DNA of 59,996 nucleotides from an uncultured Clostridia bacterium (GTDB lineage: Bacteria > Bacillota > Clostridia > TANB77 > CAG-508), in contig CAKPDY010000007.1 of assembly GCA_934149165.1 (NCBI GenBank), positions 1 to 59,996 of the forward strand, written 5' to 3'. Below are positions 8,983 through 19,322 of this stretch, one piece after another. Position numbers and translations under genes: made by a program. Positions within the stretch are counted from its first letter, which is position 1, and the number at the start of each line of letters is the position of its first letter. The notes under the pieces were generated by a model. It did no database searches, had not been told where the DNA came from, and saw only the letters and a program-made list of their open reading frames with translations.

Positions 8983-10456
8983 TTTTACTCCTCCTGATAT
9001 CTAACATATTTGATAAATAATCTATACCATTTATTTGAGCAATTAGCATTATTAGTATCATTGTAAAGACATATCTTGATCTATTTTCCCAAATTATCAA
9101 AAATACCATTATTCCAAAAGTTGAAATTATAAAAATTATATCTTTCGATTTATAATCTTTTTGTCTTATTATTCTTACTATATTTAATACTATAAAAATT
9201 AACATTGCAAAATGGAGTACTTGTGGAATATATTTATAATAATGATTATATTTACCATCACTTAAAACAAATTCATGTACAATTCCTTTGTGTACTATTT
9301 CTGTGCCAACAATTGATGCTGACCAATATGTTCCATCATGCCAAGCAAAGCACATTTTAGCACTTATATTCTTAATATGTGTATTTAAATTTCTTTCTTT
9401 AATTCTTTCTATTATTTTATTAATATCCGCCTGTTTTCTTTCGTCATATGTTTTAAAAGATTGTGTATATGCATACTCATCATATGAAAATCCACCGAGC
9501 TCATTCATTCCCATCATAATCCAATGATACACGGGTATTTCATATAATTCTCTTTCTTCTTTGAGTGCAAATTTAGGAACTATATACATATTAAATGCAA
9601 TTGTTAATAACATAGTTAGTGGTATAATTATACTGCTATCAATTATAAAATTTTTCAAATTTTTATTACATATCTCATATATTATTATTGCGATAAATAC
9701 AAAACTAGCTGTTATTTTCAATTTTAAAGCAAAAAATAATATCAATGAAAATAATACTTGCCATAATATTTTTTTCTTATATTGTTTTTTATCTTTTATT
9801 TTTAACCAAATCCAAACTAACATTACCGTTGGTAAAATTGAATACGTATCAGTATAATATTCTGATGCATACATATATAGTGGTGTTGTAAACATACATA
9901 TTAATAATAATAATAGTGCTTTTTCATCACCATATATTTTTTTTGCAATTTTATATAAAAATATTACCGAAAGAATTATTATACAAGATGTTACAATCGA
10001 AATACCTAAAATTTGATCTGTTATATTTAAGATATTCATAATTTTTATTATCACAATATCAATTATAGTCATCATAATATTGTTTGGAAATCTCGCTAAA
10101 TAAAATGAATTTGTATATGTTCCTTTTTCTACAAGTTCTTTTGCTATTTCAAAAGTAGTCCCCATATCCCAAGATGGATTAACTCTAAAAATAACTCCAG
10201 ATACCAAAGTTAATATCGAAAATAATGCAAATATTAAATATATAATCCATTTATACTTTATTATATTAGGAATAACATACTTATAAAACATAGTTATAAA
10301 TAATATATAAGCACTAATTAATAAAACCAAGTAAACTGGATTAAAATCATAAATTATTTTATTATACTCTAATATTCCCTTTTCAATAATCCAAATCAAC
10401 ATTAGTGAAAATATTATAAGTATTGTTTTTATTATATTTTTTAAAAATTTATCCAT
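8945..10456 (-). CDS. Multi-spanning GT-C (PMT/ArnT-like) glycosyltransferase
   Basis: A 503-aa hydrophobic protein with about ten to twelve helices. The first extracytoplasmic loop carries NPSWDMGTTFEIA, an acidic-residue loop like that of GT39/GT83 enzymes, followed by YLARFPNN. Such proteins transfer a sugar from a polyprenyl-phosphate donor on the outer membrane face. The adjacent GtrB-like gene, which overlaps its 3' end, fits as the donor supplier. AGGAGAATT precedes the ATG. The family assignment rests on topology and the loop motif; the acceptor is unknown. Confidence 0.75.
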   Translation of the reverse strand: MDKFLKNIIKTILIIFSLMLIWIIEKGILEYNKIIYDFNPVYLVLLISAYILFITMFYKYVIPNIIKYKWIIYLIFALFSILTLVSGVIFRVNPSWDMGTTFEIAKELVEKGTYTNSFYLARFPNNIMMTIIDIVIIKIMNILNITDQILGISIVTSCIIILSVIFLYKIAKKIYGDEKALLLLLICMFTTPLYMYASEYYTDTYSILPTVMLVWIWLKIKDKKQYKKKILWQVLFSLILFFALKLKITASFVFIAIIIYEICNKNLKNFIIDSSIIIPLTMLLTIAFNMYIVPKFALKEERELYEIPVYHWIMMGMNELGGFSYDEYAYTQSFKTYDERKQADINKIIERIKERNLNTHIKNISAKMCFAWHDGTYWSASIVGTEIVHKGIVHEFVLSDGKYNHYYKYIPQVLHFAMLIFIVLNIVRIIRQKDYKSKDIIFIISTFGIMVFLIIWENRSRYVFTMILIMLIAQINGIDYLSNMLDIRRSKNEKNINSNTNVL

Positions 10457-10465
10457 ATAATTCTC

Positions 10466-11239
10466 CTATAATTCTTCTGCAAAACCCTTTTGTAACTTTT
10501 TGAAAACAAAATACCCAATCACACAAATAATTATTGAAAAGATAAAAACTATTCCTAACCCTTTAATATCTGGCATTGTTTGATTATAAAATATACTTCT
10601 ATAACCTTCTATTATATGTGCCATTGGATTTAATTTTATTATAAACTTAAAGGCTTCTGGTATTGATTCACTTGAATATACTATAGGTGTAGCATAGAAC
10701 AATAACATAAGTGCTATCTGAACAAAATGCTCTAAATCCCTAAAATATACAGTAATTGATGATAATATAAATGATATTCCTAACTGAAATATGTATTGTA
10801 TTATCAATATAACTGGATAAAATAATATATATTTAGTCAGCCCTAATCCATAAAACATACAAAATGCAACAATTATTAATGTAGAAATAATAAAATTTAC
10901 CATTGCACTTGTAACTACTGAAATAGGTAAAATTTCTCGCGGAAAATAAACTTTTTTGACTATATTCCCATTACCTATTACCGCCCAAGTTGATTGTGAA
11001 ATAGCTGTAGTAAAAAATGTCCAAGGTATTAATCCAACACAAACAAATATAACATAATATTCTTGTGTAGTTTTTAAAATCAATGGAAATATAAATGCAT
11101 ATACTGTTAATTGTAACAATGGATTCAAAAAAGTCCATAATACACCTAAAACAGATTTTTTATATCTTCCCCTTATTTCTTTTTTTACATTATTCTTTAA
11201 CAATTCTCTATAATTATATATACTTTTAAAAATATTCAT
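10466..11239 (-). CDS. TagG/Wzm-type polysaccharide ABC transporter permease
   Basis: A 257-aa ABC-2 permease with about six helices. It contains the family's cytoplasmic entry motif region KKEIRGRYKKSVLGVLWTF and a LGISFILSSITVYFRD segment. It exports undecaprenyl-linked teichoic acid or O-antigen-like polymer in one step, together with the ATPase encoded immediately upstream. GGAGATATT precedes the ATG. Its position in a glycosyltransferase operon supports envelope polymer export. Confidence 0.93.
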   Translation of the reverse strand: MNIFKSIYNYRELLKNNVKKEIRGRYKKSVLGVLWTFLNPLLQLTVYAFIFPLILKTTQEYYVIFVCVGLIPWTFFTTAISQSTWAVIGNGNIVKKVYFPREILPISVVTSAMVNFIISTLIIVAFCMFYGLGLTKYILFYPVILIIQYIFQLGISFILSSITVYFRDLEHFVQIALMLLFYATPIVYSSESIPEAFKFIIKLNPMAHIIEGYRSIFYNQTMPDIKGLGIVFIFSIIICVIGYFVFKKLQKGFAEEL

Positions 11240-11265
11240 AATATCTCCTTCGTTTACTAAATTAA

Positions 11266-12018
11266 TTATTTTGTTGTCTGCACATATGATTCAATAACTT
11301 TTGATACCTCTCCATCCATTTTAATTTTTCCTTGATGTAACCAAACTGCTCTTGTACAAAATCTTTTTACTGATGTAAGCCCATGTGTTACAAATACTAT
11401 AGTCTTTCCTTTGGCTTTTAACTCTTCTATCTTTTTAAAACATTTTTCTTGAAAATGTTCATCTCCAACTGATAATATTTCATCAATTAACAAAATTTCT
11501 GCATCAACATTTATGGCAACTGAAAATGCAAGTCTCATATACATTCCTGAAGAATAAGTTCTTACTGGATTATCTATAAAATCCTTTAACTCTGAAAATC
11601 CAATAATGTCTTCTAATCTTTCATCAATTTCTCTTTTAGTTAGTCCAAAAATTGAAGCATTAAAATATATATTTTCTCTTCCTGAAAAGTCTGGATGAAA
11701 TCCCGCTCCCAATTCTAATAATGATGTGAGCTTTCCTTCTGTATTGATTGTTCCTTTATTAGGATATATAATTTTAGTCATTAATTTTAGTAATGTTGAT
11801 TTACCACTTCCATTTACACCTATTAAGCCAACAACTTCTCCTTTTTTTATTTTCAGAGTTACACCATTTAATATATCTCTTTTCTCTCTTCTACTATTTT
11901 TCCAAAAAATCATTTTTTCTTTTATTGTATTTGTCTTATCATAGTAAATATTAAAAGATTTATATACATTATCTACATCTATAACATATTCATTTTTTTG
12001 TCTTTCCAAATTACTCAC
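11266..12018 (-). CDS. TagH/Wzt-type polysaccharide ABC transporter ATPase
   Basis: A 250-aa nucleotide-binding subunit with Walker A GVNGSGKST, signature YSSGMYMRLAF, Walker B ILLIDEILSVGD and switch His in VFVTHG. The N-terminus VYKSFNIYY is typical of Wzt/TagH. It lacks the C-terminal substrate-recognition domain of some Wzt proteins, so it likely recognises the polymer's lipid end rather than a specific terminal residue. The start is GTG at 12018; a TTG three codons later is an alternative. It pairs with the permease 26 bases downstream. Confidence 0.95.
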   Translation of the reverse strand: MSNLERQKNEYVIDVDNVYKSFNIYYDKTNTIKEKMIFWKNSRREKRDILNGVTLKIKKGEVVGLIGVNGSGKSTLLKLMTKIIYPNKGTINTEGKLTSLLELGAGFHPDFSGRENIYFNASIFGLTKREIDERLEDIIGFSELKDFIDNPVRTYSSGMYMRLAFSVAINVDAEILLIDEILSVGDEHFQEKCFKKIEELKAKGKTIVFVTHGLTSVKRFCTRAVWLHQGKIKMDGEVSKVIESYVQTTK

Positions 12019-12035
12019 TTCTTTCTATATACTAC

Positions 12036-13310
12036 TTATTGTTTATTTTCTAATTTGTACGCCAATTCTTTTGCTGAAATCATACAGTCTTCCATAGAAC
12101 AGTATGTCCAAGCACCATACCTTCCTATGCTATATACATTTTTTTTATTAATTTTTTTCATATACTGTGCTATTTCTGTATTAGTTTTTTCTTGTATATG
12201 AACATATGCTGGATCCATTATTATAGATTCATATGCTACCAATTTATTTTTTCTTGTTATTCCGCTTATTTCCAGATTTTCCAATGTTTTTTGTAATTCT
12301 TTTTCAACATCAATATCATCATTTTTTGAAAAACCTATTTCTATATACATACTTAATTTTTTTTCATTTAATATATTATTGTAAAAACCTACTCTATAAT
12401 AATTGGTATTTTTATCTGGTATATATATCCAATGTTCTTTATTGTTAGCTTCTTTTTCAAATCCTAAATTAAATACTAATACCTTATTATAAGAAAGCTC
12501 TTCATTCAACTTTCTATCTTCTTCATCATTTGATATTAATAAAAATTTGTTTAATGGTGATGTATTAATTAGATATTTATAATATATTATATCATTGTTA
12601 TTTGTTATAGCTTTTCTGTTTTCAAAATCTATTGATACAACTTCAGTAGATGTTAAAACCTTTTCTTTAGACAAATTATTATATAATTTATCCAAAAAAC
12701 TACCAGCTCCATTTCTTGGATATAAAAATGTATTATTGTATGAAGTATTATCTAAATTTTTCATATTGTTAATAATTTTTTTAGTATCTGCATATGGAAA
12801 AAATCTTCCCATTGCATTTTTATCTAATTTATTCAAATCACATGCATACAATTTTTCATTATATGGTTTTAAAAATTTTTCAACAATTGACTTTCCAAAT
12901 TTTCCATATAACATATCCAAAAAATTATCATATTCTTCTTTTTCAGTTTTATTAAATAAATCATATAGACAATCTATAAAATCCTGTTTTTCCAATTGAT
13001 GAATATTAATTTGAAATGGGTAATCAATTAAATTATTTTTGAATAATATCTTTGTATTCTTATTTTGAGAAATTAATTCTTGATCATTCATATATTCTAT
13101 AAACATTTCTCTCATTTCATCAGTTTTAAAATGAAAAAAATGTCCTGCATAATCCCATACATAATCACCATTTATATTAGTTTTACAATATCCTCCAATT
13201 TTTTTTTCCTTTTCTACTATTAAGTAATCAGAATTATTTAAATAATTAGCAAATGTTAATCCACTTATTCCTGCACCAATTATTAAATATTTTGTATTTA
13301 ATTCACTCAT
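12036..13310 (-). CDS. FAD-dependent UDP-galactopyranose-mutase/amine-oxidase-like oxidoreductase
   Basis: A 424-aa flavoprotein. The N-terminal dinucleotide fold is LIIGAGISGLTFANYL with VEKEKKIGGYC, followed by DYAGHFFHF, which corresponds to the HxFH region of UGM-like enzymes, and the C-terminus has YSIGRYGAWTYCSMED, a FAD-binding tail. Proteins of this group in polysaccharide clusters are annotated as protoporphyrinogen-oxidase-like; some isomerise UDP-sugars. The substrate is unknown. AAAGGAAATT precedes ATG. It lies just upstream of the ABC export pair. Confidence 0.8.
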   Translation of the reverse strand: MSELNTKYLIIGAGISGLTFANYLNNSDYLIVEKEKKIGGYCKTNINGDYVWDYAGHFFHFKTDEMREMFIEYMNDQELISQNKNTKILFKNNLIDYPFQINIHQLEKQDFIDCLYDLFNKTEKEEYDNFLDMLYGKFGKSIVEKFLKPYNEKLYACDLNKLDKNAMGRFFPYADTKKIINNMKNLDNTSYNNTFLYPRNGAGSFLDKLYNNLSKEKVLTSTEVVSIDFENRKAITNNNDIIYYKYLINTSPLNKFLLISNDEEDRKLNEELSYNKVLVFNLGFEKEANNKEHWIYIPDKNTNYYRVGFYNNILNEKKLSMYIEIGFSKNDDIDVEKELQKTLENLEISGITRKNKLVAYESIIMDPAYVHIQEKTNTEIAQYMKKINKKNVYSIGRYGAWTYCSMEDCMISAKELAYKLENKQ

Positions 13311-13328
13311 AACAAAATTTCCTTTCTA

Positions 13329-14354
13329 TTATTTTTCATAATATGCTCTTAATATAAATTTTTCAAACTCTTTGGATTTATTCTCCCATGTCCATTCTTT
13401 TATATTTTCTAAATTTTCTTGGGAATATTCCTTAAATTTTTTTGGATTATTTATCAAAAATTTTATCTTGTTTTTTAAACACTCAATACTCCTTTGTTCT
13501 AATATCATTTCAGACTGTTTTTTTCCTAAAGCATCTCTAACAATTCCAACATCTGTAGAAATCACTGGTATTCCGCATGCCATTGACTCTAAAACTGGAT
13601 TTGGAGTTCCTTCTGCTTTTGACAAACAAGCATAGATGTCTATATTTGAGTAATAGTTTACCATTTGTTCTAATGGAATATGTTTTTCTGTTTTGTCTGA
13701 AGTATATAACTCTACATTGTAATTTTCTTGTCTTAATTGTTCAATTGCAGGTTTTAAAATAGTATGAACCCCTTTATAATCATCTGTATTGTCTACCCAC
13801 TTACTATTTCCTACCCAACCAATTTTTATAGTTCTATCTTTCAAATTATTGAATCTATCGATATTTATTGGGTAAAATTGTTCAAGATTTACTCCATCTG
13901 TAATTACTGTTTGCGGTTTGTATTTTATTTCTAAGTTATCATATATTTTCTTTAAAATATTAGAAGAAACATAATAGTTTTTTACTTTACTAAATAGTTT
14001 TTTGGTAAATTCAATATCTTTCTCCAAAAATAAATGATCATATACACATGTTGTAATAACTTTCCCTTTGATATATTCCTTTGTAAAACTGTTCAAATCT
14101 CCACCTAATTCAAGTAATTGATTTTTAAAATATTCTTCTTCATAACTTATAGATAAGCCTCTACAGAAAAAATGCACAACTTCATAATCTTTTAAAATCA
14201 ACCACATAGTAGCAGAATTTTCATTTATCTTTGACATAGGAATAATACTTATTTCAAAATTATTTTCTAATTGTTTTTTAAAATTTTTTGCTATATTAGC
14301 ATAAGCCCAATTTTCAACATCTACTATAAGAGCTAATTTAATTTTCTTATTCAT
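13329..14354 (-). CDS. GT4 family glycosyltransferase
   Basis: A 341-aa GT-B enzyme. It begins IKLALIVDVENWAYANIAKN, a variant of the GT4 N-terminal strand, and the C-terminal donor domain has IGWVGNSKW and ACLSKAEGTPNPVLESMACGIPVIS, the EX7E-type donor site. It likely transfers a nucleotide-activated sugar to a growing lipid-linked glycan in the cytoplasm. TAAGGTG lies before ATG. It is in a close-packed run with the coiled-coil and bifunctional GT genes upstream. Donor and acceptor are unknown. Confidence 0.88.
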   Translation of the reverse strand: MNKKIKLALIVDVENWAYANIAKNFKKQLENNFEISIIPMSKINENSATMWLILKDYEVVHFFCRGLSISYEEEYFKNQLLELGGDLNSFTKEYIKGKVITTCVYDHLFLEKDIEFTKKLFSKVKNYYVSSNILKKIYDNLEIKYKPQTVITDGVNLEQFYPINIDRFNNLKDRTIKIGWVGNSKWVDNTDDYKGVHTILKPAIEQLRQENYNVELYTSDKTEKHIPLEQMVNYYSNIDIYACLSKAEGTPNPVLESMACGIPVISTDVGIVRDALGKKQSEMILEQRSIECLKNKIKFLINNPKKFKEYSQENLENIKEWTWENKSKEFEKFILRAYYEK

Positions 14355-14367
14355 TTTTCACCTTACC

Positions 14368-14556
14368 CTATTTTAAATATTTTTTTAATTTATTTTTACA
14401 CTTCTTTAATAATGAATATTTATTTTCTTTATCTATGTCATTTAATTTGTTCAATCGTTTAATATTTTTTTTCATAAATTCATTTTCTACTTTTAAAACA
14501 TTATTTTGAAATAACAAATCTTCATTCTCTTTTCTTAATTTTTCTAATTTTTCCAT
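14368..14556 (-). CDS. Small coiled-coil protein, 62 aa
   Basis: A 62-residue, highly charged protein, Lys/Glu/Asn-rich with heptad-like Leu spacing (EKLEKLRKENEDLL), probably one continuous coiled coil with a basic C-terminus. AGGAGAG is well placed before ATG, and the gene fits exactly between two glycosyltransferase genes with 13-base spacing on each side, so it is probably real. I recognise no family; short coiled coils in glycan operons may act as chain-length or complex scaffolds, but that is inference. Confidence 0.6.
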   Translation of the reverse strand: MEKLEKLRKENEDLLFQNNVLKVENEFMKKNIKRLNKLNDIDKENKYSLLKKCKNKLKKYLK

Positions 14557-14569
14557 TGTAATATCTCTC

Positions 14570-17147
14570 CTAACTTATACCAAACATTTTTTTGATAACA
14601 TTTATAGGCCATCTCATTAATATTAAATGTCCATTAAATATTCTATTAAATTTTACCTTCCTACTTAAAATGCAAGGATTATTATAAAATTTAGGATATT
14701 TGCGTAATTCTTTTTCAAATTCTCTAAATTTTTTTCCATTTCGGAATAAATCTATACAAACATAATAATGTGCTTTAATCATTTTTAAAATCAATTTTTG
14801 CTCTATATATCTTTTCTTTTCCTCTGATAATTGTGGATTTTTTGAGTAAATTTTCATTAAATTTATTGTCATTTTTCTATGCATATCACAATTTCTTCTT
14901 AGTGATTCTGTTGAAATAGATTGACCTTCTCTTCCTATATAATATACATACAAATCTAATGGATAATATGTTATTGTTTCAGCGTTTATAAATGTATACA
15001 TATTTAATTCCATATCTACATAGAAACATTTTTCTGTTATTTTAAAATTAGCATTTTTCAACATTTCTGTTTTGTATGTTGATGTTGATAATAGTGGTCC
15101 CCATTCTTTGAAACCATAACCCGGATAGCACAAATCATCAATTTTATATTGAATTCCTGGAATCATAAATTCATAATTTTTATTGATTTTTCGTGTATTA
15201 TCACTAGCGAAATCTTCTATATAATTATTTAATACAATATCTGAATCTTCATTTTCCAATAATTCAATTAATTTTTTTAATTCTTCTGTTTCAAAAAAAT
15301 CATCCCCATCCATTAATTTAAAATATTTTCCTGTTGCTAACTCTATTCCTTTATTTATAGTTGAACCATGTCCGCCGTTTTCTTTATTAATTAGTTTAAC
15401 TATGGATTCACCATCGATTTTTGTTAATTCTTCTAATTCTTTTCCTATTTCACTTGTATTGTCTTTAGAACCATCATTTATTATTAATATTTCTAATTTA
15501 TTTGATAATTCATGGTTAATTAGTGAAAATACACCATTTCTTAGGAATTTACCAACATTATAAGATGGTATAGCAATTGTTAATATTGGCTTTTCCTGTT
15601 TTTTGTATAATATTTTAGGTACTTCTTTTTTATCATCCTCTTTAAAAATATCTAATTCTTTTTGTATGGTCTTTTGATAGCAATATTTATCATAAACAAA
15701 GTCATGCATTTTTTTTGATAACTCTATAAATAAATCTGGATTATTGTACAATTCTTCAATTTTGTCAGCATATTCAACATAATTCTCCGTATCACACAAT
15801 GTACCATATTCTGGGTTTATTTCTTGTATAACCCCTGGATTAAATGAGCTAACTACCACTAAACCTGACATAGCTGCTTCGCACGAAGATACAGCTTGAG
15901 AATCATATCTCGTAGCAAACAGTGCTATTCCATTTTGTTTATGAGCCTCAGCAATTTCATCATGTGATAAAAATCTATTATATATATGAACATTACTGAA
16001 CTTTCTTATAGGAGCTAATAAAACATTGTGTTCACTACCCTCGCCATATATATTGAACTCTAAATCTTTAAAAAATGGTCTTCTACTTAATTCCAGTATT
16101 ACTCTTACATCGATATCTATTGAATACGTATTTATATTATCAAATTTTCTTATTATAAATATTTTCTTTCTCATTTCAGCATCTTTTTGTTGAAATTTAA
16201 AAGTATTTTCATCAACTAAACATGGTACAATTTCATAGTTTTTATACTTTATATTATTTAATTCTTCGCCATGTTTTCTCGTCCAATCTGTAACAAAAAA
16301 CCATTTAACATTTGGCATATTATTATATTTATTTAATATTTTATCCCTTTCTCTAAAATAAATTTCTTGTTTTAATGTATTTTCTGATGGTTGACAAAAA
16401 TATTTTGCTGTCATTTTATTAAAATCCCTATACATTGTATCAGCACCATGGGAATACAAATATACCTTTGTATCAGTAATATCAATAAAATCTAAAATAT
16501 ATGAAAAATATTCATTAAAGAAATGAATTAGAATTTTATCATATTTTTTATTTTGTAACATAGCCCTAGCATTAGCATAACTTGTTTTACAAACTTTTAC
16601 CCCTTCATACTCATAAATCCTTGTATCTTCATCAAATCCTATATTTAGTACATCTATATTCCAATTTAAATTTTTGTATGCTTTAACTCTTGTATGTACA
16701 AATGCACAAGAATATTTATTTTCTTCAGATGGATATCCGCGGAGACATTAACATAATATTGCTTTTGCAAAATTTTTTTAATTCTTCTTGATATTCATTA
16801 ACTTCGCTTATACTAAATTTAGTAATTTTTATTTTTGTATTTGGTGAAATTCTGAAAGCAATCATTCCATAATTAGTTGGTTTCTTTATATAATATTTTG
16901 ATTTAAATTGCAAATCAGATACAACTTGTTTCTTTCTATTAATTATCTTAGCAACAATTCCTTTTCCTTCTACTATATCACCATCAAAATCAATTTTCAA
17001 AAAATTCTTTTGATATTTATATATTTTAGGTATTATTACTGTTTCAATATTATCTCCTCTATTTTCTATATAAAGATAATCTTTATTATTCTTCACTGTG
17101 ATATTTTTACTCTTTTTTATATACAAATTGTTTTTTATTATATTCAT
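14570..17147 (-). CDS. Bifunctional glycosyltransferase (beta-sandwich + GT4 + GT2), read through a CGG +1 frameshift
   Basis: The joined product is 858 aa. Residues 1-125 look like a beta-rich accessory domain. From about 130 a GT4 domain begins with MLMSP-G-YPSEENKY and FVHTRVKAYK, continuing to the donor-site region CEAAMSGLVVVS. From about 475 a GT2 domain starts ILTIAIPSYNVGKF, with NDGSKDNT and the catalytic LMDGDDFF. The frame breaks at CGG (16737-16739), inside the first strand of the GT4 domain; skipping C restores G-YPSEE and there is no stop until 14570. It presumably adds two sugars or acts processively. The start has AAAGGATGG upstream. Without the shift, only the accessory domain is made. 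Confidence 0.82.
16737..16739 (-). other. CGG +1 frameshift site 3 (bifunctional GT)
   Basis: The frame reads TCT CCG CGG ATA and stops four codons after the CGG. Skipping C gives TCT CCG GGA TAT, restoring the SPxYPSEE strand of the GT4 domain. The 175 bases between here and the first in-frame ATG of the second part are fully open in the shifted frame. Confidence 0.75.
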
Positions 17148-17301
17148 ATTTAAACCATCCTTTAAACAATATTTTATCTATACTATATACTATTTATAAT
17201 TTATAATTTATAACTTATAACCAATTTTTAATATTATTATAATCAAATTTTATATTTGTATCAAAATACTATATTATTATAATATTAATAATACGCCTTG
17301 T

Positions 17302-18214
17302 CTAGTTTCTCTCATTACTTATATTGTCCATAAACCTCTTTGACTTCCACTTTCCCGGCAAAATCAACATCAAAACCAGCAACCTATCCCAAAGATTTCT
17401 TACACATTTAACACATACCTTCTTATTACATAAGCTTGAAAACAAAATATAGTGTTTAATTACATATAACCTTTTATCAAATTTAACACCTTTTGTATCT
17501 CTAGCTAAAATATCTTGAAAATATTGTAAATATCCTTGTGGGTTATTTATAAATAATTTAATAAAATTTTTAGTATATCCTTCTTCTAAATAATCTCCAG
17601 AAACCACTTCCAAATTATAACATTTAACCTTATATTTTTCTTCTATTTTATAAAACAAACTTGCTTCTGTAATAAATTTTTCACCATTTTTTAATTCATA
17701 TTTGTATAATTTTCTTATAGAAGATTTATATACTAATACCTTTTCTCCATCCATTCCTTGTTTGAAATACATATCAAACATTGTAGTTTCATCTTTAGTA
17801 TTTTCAAAGGACTTTCCTTTTATATTTGCATATTCACCGCTTCTTAAAAAAACTGATGCATACAAATTATCATTCTTCAACAATTCCATACTATGTTCTG
17901 AAATATTTTTAAAAGCTCCAGTTATAAAATAATCATCAGAATCACAATCCATAACAAGTTCACCTGTAACATATTGCATAAGATTATTTATAGCCTGCAT
18001 TTTTCCGTGATTTTCTTGTTTGAAATACTTAATTTCAAAATGTTCTACTTTATTAAAATTCTTAACAACTTGTCCGAGTATTGTCAGTAGATCCATCATC
18101 CATAATAAGCCACTCTATATCTAATTTATCATATAAATTATCAACAATACTTTTATATAATCTATTTAACAAATTAGCTCTATTATATGTAGCAGTCAAA
18201 ATTGATAATTTCAT
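17302..18214 (-). CDS. GT2 glycosyltransferase, read through a CGG +1 frameshift
   Basis: The gene begins MKLSILTATYNRANLLNRLY with WLIMDDGSTDNT, the classical GT2 nucleotide-binding half. At CGG (18074-18076) the frame ends three codons later; skipping C gives NT-G-QVVKNF and then ENHGKMQAINNLM and DCDSDDYF, the catalytic half. The product is 303 aa, normal for GT2. The start at 18214 lies immediately before the next gene's stop at 18215. It probably adds one sugar to a lipid-linked oligosaccharide. Neither half alone could be active. Confidence 0.85.
18074..18076 (-). other. CGG +1 frameshift site 4 (GT2)
   Basis: The frame reads ACT CGG ACA AGT TGT TAA. Skipping C gives ACT GGA CAA GTT and restores the GT2 fold. 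This residue is not strongly conserved, so the Gly identity is not tested here. Confidence 0.72.
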
Positions 18215-19318
18215 TTATTTTTTCACCAACTTTTCTATTTGTTTAATTATATTATAATTTTCAATATATTTTTGTTCTTGCATTTTTTTCCATTTTGGTA
18301 ACATTTCTAAACTTCTTTGAATTCCTTCATATACTCCTTCTTCTGTATTATCAGTTATATACGATTTTTCATATTTTGCTACAGCTTCTCTTGCTGCTGT
18401 ATTTGTAATTAATATTGGTTTTTCTAATACTTTTGCTTCTAGTATTGTCATTGGTAAACCTTCATAATATGATAATAATGCAAAAATATCACATTTTTTT
18501 ATATATGGATAGGGATTATTTCTTTTTCCTAATAATATAAAAGTATTTTCTACATTATATTCTTTAATTAAATTTTTTAAATTATTAGTCTCTGGTCCAT
18601 CACCTATTATATAAAATTTATGATTGAATCCATCTTTAATTAATTTACTATGAATTTTTATTAATCTATCTATTGCTTTTTGACTTACCAATCTTGCTAC
18701 TGTTAAGAAATTAACAGTTCCATCTTCAAATACATTTTCAAATTGTTCTTCAGATTTTTTTATTACTCTTTTTGAAGATATATAATTAGGTATTACAATT
18801 TTATCATTATTTAATTTATAAATTTCTTCAAATTGTTCTTTGTTATCATTACTAACAAATACTACCTCATTATACTTCGAATAACAAGTTTTGTCTAGCA
18901 TTCTTTTTATTTTAGCTTTTAAATTTTTTCCAAAAACTTGTCCTATATCATTATGTACCCAAGCAATCTTTTTAATACCTTTATTTTCAACACTAAATAT
19001 TCTTGTTATAGGTCCTTCAAGGAAAGCAATTTCAGTGTCAAATTTATTTTTTATATATTTATTATAAATAGACTTCTTATTAAATAATATTTTTAAAGAA
19101 ATTTTTACTTTTTCATTTTTAGTTAATTCATTATAAGATTTATCTATCATATTTACTAATTTTACATTTGGAGATAATTCTTTTTCGAACTCACCTTTCC
19201 CATATAGCGTAAATATTGTTATATTAAACTTTCCTGATAATTCATTTGCTATATCAACCAATACTCTTTCAGCTCCACCTAATGTAAGACCTGTTATTCC
19301 AAATACTATTTTTTGCAA
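18215..19318 (-). CDS. GT4 family glycosyltransferase
   Basis: A GT-B enzyme of about 367 aa. The N-terminus VFGITGLTLGGAERVLVDIA is diagnostic of GT4 enzymes in capsule clusters, and the donor domain has FLTVARLVSQKAIDRLIK, IIGDGPE and ALLSYYEGLPMTILEAKVL. I place the start at the TTG 19318, nine bases after GAGGTG, because homologues begin right at this strand; a GTG at 19330, overlapping the previous stop, is the alternative. It follows the polymerase-like gene by a short overlap. Confidence 0.9.
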   Translation of the reverse strand: MQKIVFGITGLTLGGAERVLVDIANELSGKFNITIFTLYGKGEFEKELSPNVKLVNMIDKSYNELTKNEKVKISLKILFNKKSIYNKYIKNKFDTEIAFLEGPITRIFSVENKGIKKIAWVHNDIGQVFGKNLKAKIKRMLDKTCYSKYNEVVFVSNDNKEQFEEIYKLNNDKIVIPNYISSKRVIKKSEEQFENVFEDGTVNFLTVARLVSQKAIDRLIKIHSKLIKDGFNHKFYIIGDGPETNNLKNLIKEYNVENTFILLGKRNNPYPYIKKCDIFALLSYYEGLPMTILEAKVLEKPILITNTAAREAVAKYEKSYITDNTEEGVYEGIQRSLEMLPKWKKMQEQKYIENYNIIKQIEKLVKK

Positions 19319-19322
19319 TATT

